9,982 nt of DNA from an uncultured Flavobacteriales bacterium. GTDB lineage: Bacteria; Bacteroidota; Bacteroidia; Flavobacteriales_D; Parvicellaceae. The translations under genes and the position numbers were made by a program. Positions 1 through 5,827 of the stretch are shown here, in pieces; positions within the stretch are counted from its first letter, which is position 1; every line of letters starts with the position of its first letter. The notes beneath the pieces are model-generated. The model was given only the letters and a program-made list of their open reading frames with translations. It did no database searches and had not been told where the DNA came from. The stretch is from the NCBI GenBank assembly GCA_937924345.1, contig CALDTD010000331.1:1-9982 (forward strand). Direction: 5' to 3'.

Positions 1-32
1 ATAACTGGCTTTAAATAGTATATGATTTAAGC

Positions 33-2681
33 TTATTTAAGCTTTCTAGCAACTTCTACTTCTGTGTAACATTCTATCTGATCACCAACTTTTATATCGT
101 TGTATTTTGCAATGTTTAGTCCACATTCGTAACCTCTTGCCACTTCCTTTACATCATCTTTAAATCGTTTAAGTGATCCTAAATCTCCTGTGTAAACTAC
201 AATACCGTCTCTAATTAGACGAATCTTTTCGTTACGCATTAATTTACCTTCTATTACGAAGCAACCAGCAACTGTTCCAACTTTAGAAATGCTAAACGCT
301 TCCCTAACTTCTGCAGTACCAATGATTTCTTCTTTAATATCTGGAGAAAGCATTCCTTCCATTGCTTCCTTCACTTCTTCGATTGCTTTGTAAATTACAG
401 AGTACAATCTGATATCGATTTCTTCTTTCTCTGCAAGTTTTCTTGCTTGCATTGATGGTCTTACTTGGAAACCAATAATAATTGCATCGGAAGCTGAAGC
501 TAATAATACATCAGATTCTGTAATTTGACCTACAGCTTTGTGTATTACGTTTACTTGAATTTCATCTTGTGATAATTTCAATAACGAATCAGATAGTGCT
601 TCGATAGAACCATCAACATCACCTTTTACAATAATGTTTAATTCTTTAAAGTCTCCTAATGCTAATCGACGACCAATTTCATCTAACGTAATATGTTTTG
701 TTGTTCTAAGTCCTTGCTCTCTTTGTAACTGTTGACGTTTTGAAGCTATGTTTTTCACCTCTTTTTCATCATCCATCACGTGGAAACGATCACCAGCTGC
801 TGCAGCTCCATTCATACCTAATACAGATACAGGTTTTGATGGTCCAGCTTCTTTTACTTGGTTTCCGTGTTCATCGTGCATTATTTTAATACGACCGTGT
901 TGCGTACCTGCAATTAAAACATCTCCAACTTTAAGTGTTCCTGCTTCAACTAATAATGTTGTTACAAATCCTCTACCTTTATCAAGTGTAGCCTCTATTA
1001 CAGTTCCAATGGCGTTTTTGCTAGGGTTAGCTTTCAACTCTAGTAATTCTGCTTCAAGTAGTACTTTTTCTATTAATTCTTCAACACCTGTCCCTTTCTT
1101 AGCAGAAATTTCTTGAGATTGGAATTTACCACCCCATTCTTCTAATAAGATATTCATTTGAGAAAGTTGTTCTCTAATACGATCTGGGTTTGCATCAGGC
1201 TTATCACACTTATTTAGCGCAAATACCATTGGTACACCTGCCGCTTGAGCGTGATTAATTGCCTCTTTAGTTTGTGGCATTACATCATCATCTGCAGCAA
1301 TAATAATAATTGCAACATCTGTAACTTGAGCACCACGTGCTCTCATTGCTGTAAAGGCTTCGTGACCAGGAGTATCTAAGAAGGTAACTTTACGTCCACT
1401 CTCACCTGTTACGCTGTAAGCACCAATATGCTGTGTTATTCCTCCAGCTTCTCCATCAATAACGGCTGTATTACGAACGAAATCAAGTAAAGATGTTTTA
1501 CCATGATCTACGTGTCCCATTACTGTAACAATTGGAGGTCTAGATTCTAAACTTGCCGGATCGTCTTCAACTTCTTCAATAGAGTCTGATACATCTGCAC
1601 TAACAAACTCAACATCATAACCGTACTCTTCTGCTACCATTGTTAGTGTTTCAGCATCTAAACGTTGGTTAATAGAAGCAAAAATTCCAATAGACATTAA
1701 GGTTCCAATAATTTGAGTCGCTTGTTTATCCATCATACTAGCGAGTTCAGAAACAGTAACAAACTCTGTTAACTTTAATGTTCCTAACTCTTCTTCTGCT
1801 CTTTTTAATTCTTCTTCACGCTGTGCACTCTTAGCGTTACGTTTATCTTTCCTAAACTTAGCACCCTTATTTTTACCTTTATTGCTTAAACGTGCAAGAG
1901 TATCTTTAATTTCTTGCTGAATTTGCTTATCGGTAATTTCTGGTTTCGGCTCAGATTTCTTTTTATTTCTATGCTGTTGAGAAGCACGCTTACCAGCCTG
2001 TTCTACGTTAACTTTTTTAATACGTTTACGCTTACGTCTTTGCTTTGCCTCTTCTATTGCAGCTTGCTTCTCTTTTTTCTTTTCTTTAGCCTTATCTACA
2101 GGAAGAACAATTTTACCTAATACAGTAGGAGCAGTTAATTTTTCTGCACTTGCTTTTATAGTTTCAACAACTTCTTTTTTAGGTGCTTCTTTCTTTTGCT
2201 CAACCTTTTTTGGTTCTTCAGCTTTTTTCGGAGTCTCCTTAACTGGTTCCTCTTTTTTCGCTTCAACCTTTTCTGCCGGTTTTACTGGCTTCTTAACTTC
2301 CTTTTTCGGCTCTCTCTTTGGCTTTTTAGAAGGGAGTTCAATTTTACCCAATACTTTTAATCCCGTTTTTTCTTCTGGCTTTTCAGTCGCTTCTTCTGGT
2401 TTTTCATCAGTTTTTGCTTCTTCTTTAGCTTCTTTCTCCTCTTGCTTTTGTTTTGCAACAAGTTCTTTTTGCTCTTCTTTTTCTGATCGAACTTCGTTTA
2501 CCTTTTCCTTTACAGACTTAGATTTTTGAAATTCTCCCAAAAGTTGTTCGTAAACAGCAGGCTCTATTTTAGTATTTGGACTCGTACTAATTTCTACACC
2601 ATGAGATGCTAAAAACTCAACAATAGTTGAGATTCCAACGTTTAATTCTCTTGCTACTTTACTTAATCTTTTAACGGCCAT
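33..2681 (-). CDS. infB: Translation initiation factor IF-2
   Basis: IF-2 is the GTPase that brings fMet-tRNA to the 30S subunit and promotes 50S joining. The 882-residue protein is complete. Residues 1-50 form the IF-2 N-terminal helical domain. A long Lys/Glu-rich linker covers about 52-295, and a second IF2_N-like segment about 303-355. The G domain has G1 GHVDHGKT (389-396), G2 GGITQHIG (413-420), G3 DTPGH (436-440), G4 NKCD (490-493) and G5 SAKKG (526-530). The C-terminal half carries the beta-barrel and fMet-tRNA-binding domains, including [18 protein letters not shown] (850-867). The linker holds two copies of VLGKIxLP (110-117 and 187-194). The ATG start ([10 protein letters not shown]) matches the usual family start; its leader is A/T-rich with no Shine-Dalgarno. 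It is the last gene of rimP-nusA-infB here, and I see no clear promoter of its own. Identification is certain; linker boundaries are approximate. Confidence 0.98.
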   Translation of the reverse strand: MAVKRLSKVARELNVGISTIVEFLASHGVEISTSPNTKIEPAVYEQLLGEFQKSKSVKEKVNEVRSEKEEQKELVAKQKQEEKEAKEEAKTDEKPEEATEKPEEKTGLKVLGKIELPSKKPKREPKKEVKKPVKPAEKVEAKKEEPVKETPKKAEEPKKVEQKKEAPKKEVVETIKASAEKLTAPTVLGKIVLPVDKAKEKKKEKQAAIEEAKQRRKRKRIKKVNVEQAGKRASQQHRNKKKSEPKPEITDKQIQQEIKDTLARLSNKGKNKGAKFRKDKRNAKSAQREEELKRAEEELGTLKLTEFVTVSELASMMDKQATQIIGTLMSIGIFASINQRLDAETLTMVAEEYGYDVEFVSADVSDSIEEVEDDPASLESRPPIVTVMGHVDHGKTSLLDFVRNTAVIDGEAGGITQHIGAYSVTGESGRKVTFLDTPGHEAFTAMRARGAQVTDVAIIIIAADDDVMPQTKEAINHAQAAGVPMVFALNKCDKPDANPDRIREQLSQMNILLEEWGGKFQSQEISAKKGTGVEELIEKVLLEAELLELKANPSKNAIGTVIEATLDKGRGFVTTLLVEAGTLKVGDVLIAGTQHGRIKIMHDEHGNQVKEAGPSKPVSVLGMNGAAAAGDRFHVMDDEKEVKNIASKRQQLQREQGLRTTKHITLDEIGRRLALGDFKELNIIVKGDVDGSIEALSDSLLKLSQDEIQVNVIHKAVGQITESDVLLASASDAIIIGFQVRPSMQARKLAEKEEIDIRLYSVIYKAIEEVKEAMEGMLSPDIKEEIIGTAEVREAFSISKVGTVAGCFVIEGKLMRNEKIRLIRDGIVVYTGDLGSLKRFKDDVKEVARGYECGLNIAKYNDIKVGDQIECYTEVEVARKLK

Positions 2682-2737
2682 TCAGTTAATAATTGGTTGT
2701 TTATGTTTACTCCACCTCGGTTAAAAGGCTATAATCC

Positions 2738-2753
2738 GATGTAAAGATACATC
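2738..2753 (-). other. Small stem-loop in the infB leader
   Basis: GATGTA and TACATC form a perfect 6-bp stem around a 4-base loop, in the 123-base nusA-infB gap and downstream of the larger hairpin. It is short and AT-rich, so it could be chance. If real, it would be part of a structured infB leader. No U-run follows it on the minus strand. Confidence 0.3.
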
Positions 2754-2762
2754 TTCGTTTAC

Positions 2763-2802
2763 TTTTTGTACCGAAATTAGCGAACTAATTTCGGTACAAA
2801 AA
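2763..2802 (-). repeat. Perfect 18-bp-stem hairpin between nusA and infB
   Basis: The arms (TTTTTGTACCGAAATTAG and its exact complement) enclose a 4-base loop that reads TTCG in the transcribed minus strand, closed by a G-C pair. The structure begins two bases after the nusA stop codon. Because the T-run is on the 5' arm and the A-run on the 3' arm, no U-tract follows the stem, so it does not look like an intrinsic terminator in either direction. The long uninterrupted duplex could be an RNase III-type processing site separating nusA from infB mRNA, a 3'-end stabiliser for nusA, or a partial attenuator. The inverted repeat is seen directly; the role is inferred. Confidence 0.75.
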
Positions 2803-2804
2803 TC

Positions 2805-4049
2805 TTATTCAAACTCAGATCTGATAATCTTAACAATCTCTGCAATTGTTTCGTCTTCTAAATCTGTTCTTTTTACTAATTCTTCTTCGCTTAATTCAAT
2901 TACTGATTTTGCAGTATCGCAACCGATGGCTTTTAGCTCATCAATAATCCAACTGTCAATTTCATCAGCAAATTCATCTAAATCTACATCGTCGATGTCT
3001 TCTGCACCTTCTCGGTAAACATCAATTTCTAATCCACATAGTTTAGAAGCTAGCTTAATATTATTTCCTCCTCTTCCAATAGCAAGTGAAACTTGGTCTG
3101 GACGTAAGTAAACATTTACTCTTTTTTCATCTTCGTTAATTTCGATAGATTCTAGAGAAGTAATTTTTGCAGGGCTTAATGCACGTTGTATTAAGAGTTT
3201 TGTATTTGCTGTGTAATTAATTACATCAATGTTTTCGTTTCTTAACTCACGTACAATTCCATGAATCCTAGAACCTTTCATTCCAACACAAGCACCTACA
3301 GGATCTATTCTTTCGTCATAAGATTCTACAGCAACTTTAGCTCTTTCTCCTGGTTCTCTTACAATGTTCTTTATTGTAATTAATCCATCAAAAACCTCTG
3401 GAACTTCAAGCTCAAATAAACGAGCCAAAAACTTAGGGTCTGTTCTAGATAAGATAATAATTGGGGAGTTATTTTTTAATTCAACTCTAGACACAACTGC
3501 TCTTAATGTTTCTCCTTTTTTAAAGTAGTCAGAAGGGATTTGCTCCATTTTTGGTAAAATAAGTTCATTTCCTTCGTCATCAAGAATAAGTATTTCACGC
3601 TTCCAAATTTGGTAAACTTCTCCTGTAACAATTTCTCCAATTCTATCTTTGTAGATTTTGTAAACATTATCTTTTTCTAATTCGATAATACGAGAAACCA
3701 AGTTTTGTCGTAATGAAAGAATATTTCTTCTTCCAAAGTCTGCCATTTGAATCTCTTCAGAAACCTCTTCACCAACTTCAAAGTCAGGCTCAATTTTAAT
3801 AGCATCAGAATAAGCAATCTCAATATTTGCATCTTCTACTTCGCCATCTGGAACGATTTCTCTATTTAACCAGATTTCTAAATCTCCTTTATCTGGATTA
3901 ACGATCACATCTACATGCTCGTCTGTTCCATACCTTTTCTTTAGTGTAGATCTAAAAACATCTTCCAAAATACGCATCATGGTAACACGGTCGATGTTTT
4001 TCATTTCTTTAAACTCCGAAAATGATTCTATTAAATTTAAAGCATTCAT
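2805..4049 (-). CDS. nusA: Transcription termination/antitermination factor NusA
   Basis: NusA binds RNA polymerase and nascent RNA and modulates pausing, intrinsic termination and antitermination. The 414-residue protein has the family layout: an N-terminal RNA polymerase-binding domain (1-128), an S1 domain (about 135-200), KH1 with DPVGACVGMKGSRI (249-262) and KH2 with AIGRGGNNIKLA (323-335). A short acidic tail (about 350-414) ends in a helix-hairpin-helix-like segment (IGCDTAKSVIELSEEELVKRT region). It is shorter than the E. coli protein, which has two acidic repeats at its C terminus; here there is room for only about one such unit. The ATG start is 11 bases past the rimP stop, behind an A-rich leader. 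A strong hairpin begins two bases past its stop codon. As a termination factor encoded behind a terminator-like leader element, it is a natural candidate for autoregulation, but that is inference. Confidence 0.97.
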   Translation of the reverse strand: MNALNLIESFSEFKEMKNIDRVTMMRILEDVFRSTLKKRYGTDEHVDVIVNPDKGDLEIWLNREIVPDGEVEDANIEIAYSDAIKIEPDFEVGEEVSEEIQMADFGRRNILSLRQNLVSRIIELEKDNVYKIYKDRIGEIVTGEVYQIWKREILILDDEGNELILPKMEQIPSDYFKKGETLRAVVSRVELKNNSPIIILSRTDPKFLARLFELEVPEVFDGLITIKNIVREPGERAKVAVESYDERIDPVGACVGMKGSRIHGIVRELRNENIDVINYTANTKLLIQRALSPAKITSLESIEINEDEKRVNVYLRPDQVSLAIGRGGNNIKLASKLCGLEIDVYREGAEDIDDVDLDEFADEIDSWIIDELKAIGCDTAKSVIELSEEELVKRTDLEDETIAEIVKIIRSEFE

Positions 4050-4060
4050 TTGTTTATTTT

Positions 4061-4537
4061 TTATTTAAATGAGATAACTATTTTAGTTTCCTTTATATTT
4101 TCTATTAATATTGGGTGTTGTCTTACAACTAACTCTTTCTTTTTTCTACCCTCAATTTTCTCTTTTGATTCTGTTTCTACAACAATTTCGTTATCACTAA
4201 CTTCAACTAGCTTTCCTTCTATACTTCCAACTTCTTTAAAAAGAACCTTTACATCTCTTCCAATGTTTTTTACATATTGTTGATGTACTTTAAAAGGGTT
4301 GCTTAATCCTGGGGTAGTAACCTGTAATTCGAAATCTTCGACTTCACGATCAAGATTGTGTTCTACATTACGACTTACTCTAATACAATCTTCTACAGAA
4401 GAACCTCCTTTAAGGTTGTCTATTTCTACCAAAATTTGGTTTGTATTGGAAATGGTAATATCTACTAAGTAGGTATCGTTGTCCATTTCGTCTATTCGCT
4501 CTTGTGCTAAAGCTTGTATTGTCTCTTTCTTTATCAT
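4061..4537 (-). CDS. rimP: Ribosome maturation factor RimP
   Basis: RimP acts in maturation of the 30S ribosomal subunit. The 158-residue protein has the two expected parts: an N-terminal alpha/beta domain (1-78) ending in the family signature around FELQVTTPGLSNPF (69-82), and a C-terminal SH3-like barrel (about 83-158) with IGRDVKVLF and GKLVEVSDNEIVVE. I place the start at the ATG at 4537 (MIKKETIQAL). The frame remains open up to an ATG at 4606, but that 23-residue extension would be encoded by the 28-bp palindrome, would begin inside the predicted promoter -7 element, and resembles no RimP N terminus. First gene of rimP-nusA-infB, followed by nusA after 11 bases. The leader just before ATG is A/T-rich without a Shine-Dalgarno. 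Confidence 0.95.
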   Translation of the reverse strand: MIKKETIQALAQERIDEMDNDTYLVDITISNTNQILVEIDNLKGGSSVEDCIRVSRNVEHNLDREVEDFELQVTTPGLSNPFKVHQQYVKNIGRDVKVLFKEVGSIEGKLVEVSDNEIVVETESKEKIEGRKKKELVVRQHPILIENIKETKIVISFK

Positions 4538-4548
4538 AATTAAGTACA

Positions 4549-4576
4549 AAAAGAGGGGACAATTGTCCCCTCTTTT
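4549..4576 (-). terminator. Perfect 28-bp palindrome, terminator-like, in the rimP leader
   Basis: AAAAGAGGGGACAA is followed directly by its exact complement, giving a 28-bp palindrome centred on CAATTG. As RNA from the minus strand it folds to a 12-bp stem with an AAUU loop, with a GC-rich core and five U residues ending at 4548. That is the classic intrinsic terminator form. It ends 11 bases before the rimP ATG and lies downstream of the predicted rimP promoter. It could terminate transcripts of the upstream DUF1573 gene, act as an attenuator controlling rimP-nusA-infB, or serve as a dimeric protein's operator. The structure is certain; which role applies is not. Confidence 0.7.
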
Positions 4577-4603
4577 ACTGTTAATCTTACGTTTTACGTG
4601 TTG

Positions 4604-4634
4604 CAAATATAGTATATTATATTTGTTTCACAAA
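4604..4634 (-). promoter_or_regulatory. Bacteroidota-type promoter for rimP-nusA-infB
   Basis: On the minus strand, TTTG (4631-4634) is followed after 19 bases by TATATTTG (4604-4611). This matches the known Bacteroidota primary sigma consensus, TTTG at -33 and TAnnTTTG at -7. The predicted transcription start is near 4597, giving a leader of about 60 bases that contains the 28-bp palindrome. It lies between the stop codon of the DUF1573 gene (4648) and rimP, where an operon promoter is expected. Confidence 0.65.
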
Positions 4635-4647
4635 ACATCGTGCTATT

Positions 4648-5196
4648 TTATTCGGGATTTACCATAGCTTTAATTCTTACAATAGTATTTGTCGGCTCTG
4701 TATTAGCAGTTACTGTAACTGTCTTTTCTTGAGGTTTTCCTGCTTGTCCTTTGTTTGGCTTGTAAACAACATCAATTTTTCCTGTAGCTCCAGGCATAAT
4801 AGGATCTTTTGGCCAACTTGGAACTGTACATCCACAAGAACCCTTAGCGTTAGTAATAAGTAGAGGCTCTTTACCTGTATTGGTAAATACAAATGAATAA
4901 GGATTATCCGTTCCTACATTTACATTTCCAAAATTATGTATTTCTTCAGTAAATTTAATGCTTGTTGTAGGTCCAACTGGTTGTTGCTTGTTTGATTGTG
5001 GGGTTACATTTTTGTTTTCCGGTTGTAAATTTACAGGAGGTACAATGTTAGCTGGGTTGTTGGTAGTTGTTTTTTGTCCCAAAACATCTGTAATACGATC
5101 ATCTAGTTTTGATGTAGCGTTGTTTGTGTTTATTATTGAGAAAACACTTAGCGCTAGTGCTAATCCTGCTATTCCTAAAGTAACTTTATTATTCAT
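4648..5196 (-). CDS. Membrane-anchored or secreted DUF1573 domain protein
   Basis: This 182-residue protein has one hydrophobic N-terminal segment (about 5-23, LGIAGLALALSVFSII). With no clear cleavage or lipobox motif it is either an uncleaved anchor or a signal peptide. A polar, Asn/Gln/Pro-rich linker follows (about 25-78), then an immunoglobulin-like beta domain of the DUF1573 family (about 80-180). Recognisable family marks are the HNFGNVNVG opening, FVFTNTGKEPLLITNAKGSCGCTVP with the CGC pair (Cys121, Cys123), and the MPGATGKIDVVY strand. DUF1573 proteins are common in Bacteroidota envelopes; their molecular role is not established. It is 37 bases downstream of the lipoprotein gene, so probably co-transcribed with it, and is the last gene before the rimP promoter. 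Start ATG is well defined; family call is firm, function unknown. Confidence 0.9.
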   Translation of the reverse strand: MNNKVTLGIAGLALALSVFSIINTNNATSKLDDRITDVLGQKTTTNNPANIVPPVNLQPENKNVTPQSNKQQPVGPTTSIKFTEEIHNFGNVNVGTDNPYSFVFTNTGKEPLLITNAKGSCGCTVPSWPKDPIMPGATGKIDVVYKPNKGQAGKPQEKTVTVTANTEPTNTIVRIKAMVNPE

Positions 5197-5212
5197 AATC
5201 TAATTTTTGTTG

Positions 5213-5220
5213 TAAATATA
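5213..5220 (-). promoter_or_regulatory. Weak -7-like element before the DUF1573 gene
   Basis: TATATTTA on the minus strand differs from TAnnTTTG only at the last base, and the context TATATTTACAAC resembles TATATTTGCAAC at the rimP promoter. I see no TTG at the expected -33 distance. It could give the DUF1573 gene an internal promoter, or be chance in AT-rich DNA. Confidence 0.25.
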
Positions 5221-5233
5221 TATTCTAACTTTT

Positions 5234-5824
5234 TTAGTTTTCGATTAATTTATCTTTTTTAACATTTAAAATTTCTACTTGAGTTTTAAATGATTGGCTC
5301 TGCGAGCATTGAAACATTTGAGGTCTAGAGCCCCAAGAGTTCATTTCTTCACTTTGAGAAGAATAACTAATTTTTAGTCCAATATCATCTGGATTTTTCT
5401 CTACTTGATCTGTTAAGTGTTTAAAGTCTTTAATTGCTTCTGCATATTCTTCTAGAAATTGTTTGCACTCGTCAGAAATTGGATCTTCTTTTTCTTCTTC
5501 AATTTCTTTAATCTCTAATGACAAATCATTTTCATAATTGTTTCTAATAGAGTCTTTTACTTCTGTAGGAATAGTATCTAATAAACTAGAATCTCCTGTA
5601 CACTCAAATTGTTGTTCTATACTTATTGGGTTTGGGAAGTTTTCTGAACACCAAGCATTATTTTCTTCTAAGGAGTCTAAACAGTCGCAAACAGTCAAAG
5701 CGATTATTGTTGAATCTTTTTTAAGCTCTTTAGTTGTTGATTCAACGTTTACATTATTTGTGTTTTCACTATTACATGCGAATAATAGTAATGTACTGAC
5801 TATGATTATTCCGATTTTTTTCAT
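5234..5824 (-). CDS. Cys-rich lipoprotein of unknown function
   Basis: I do not recognise a family for this 196-residue protein. It opens with a lipoprotein signal peptide, MKKIGIIIVSTLLLFAC, with Cys17 as the probable lipidation site. Phe at -2 is slightly off the standard lipobox. The mature part is acidic and soluble-looking, with six more cysteines (46, 48, 59, 75, 120, 173), including a CDCLD motif at 46-50. An even number fits disulphide bonding in the periplasm. A charged, helical, coiled-coil-like stretch runs about 85-145. Its ATG is three bases past the stop of the outer-membrane protein gene, so the two are almost certainly co-transcribed and perhaps translationally coupled. That placement suggests an envelope role alongside that protein, but no specific function can be assigned. 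Confidence 0.85.
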   Translation of the reverse strand: MKKIGIIIVSTLLLFACNSENTNNVNVESTTKELKKDSTIIALTVCDCLDSLEENNAWCSENFPNPISIEQQFECTGDSSLLDTIPTEVKDSIRNNYENDLSLEIKEIEEEKEDPISDECKQFLEEYAEAIKDFKHLTDQVEKNPDDIGLKISYSSQSEEMNSWGSRPQMFQCSQSQSFKTQVEILNVKKDKLIEN

Positions 5825-5827
5825 GTT

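Noticed and set aside
26..44. Direct repeat TTTAAGCTT twice, one base apart, across the infB stop codon
   Set aside because: Too short in AT-rich DNA to separate from chance; no associated element.
748..1116. Open frame on the + strand, 122 codons
   Set aside because: It lies wholly inside infB on the opposite strand; the Ser/Pro/Phe-rich composition is what an antisense reading of a conserved gene gives.
1914..2120. Open frame on the + strand encoding a Leu/Phe-rich 'membrane' peptide
   Set aside because: It is the antisense of the Lys/Glu-rich IF-2 linker; reversed Lys and Glu codons read as Leu, Phe and Ser, so the hydrophobicity is an artefact.
2763..2802. Reading the nusA-infB hairpin as an intrinsic terminator
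   Set aside because: The 3' arm ends in A residues on both strands, so no U-run follows the stem, and infB needs readthrough.
4050..4283. Open frame on the + strand opposite rimP
   Set aside because: Antisense to the well-supported rimP gene, with no promoter or family resemblance.
4538..4606. N-terminal extension of RimP to an upstream ATG
   Set aside because: The extra residues are translated from the 28-bp palindrome, and the start would fall within the predicted promoter -7 element; RimP proteins normally begin as at the ATG at 4537.
4538..4650. A tRNA gene upstream of rimP, as metY in E. coli
   Set aside because: The gap has no cloverleaf, no T-loop motif and no CCA end.
4479..5203. 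Two + strand open frames (4479-4667, 4958-5203) and a minus-strand frame at 4710-4892
   Set aside because: All overlap rimP or the DUF1573 gene in other frames and show no recognisable protein features.
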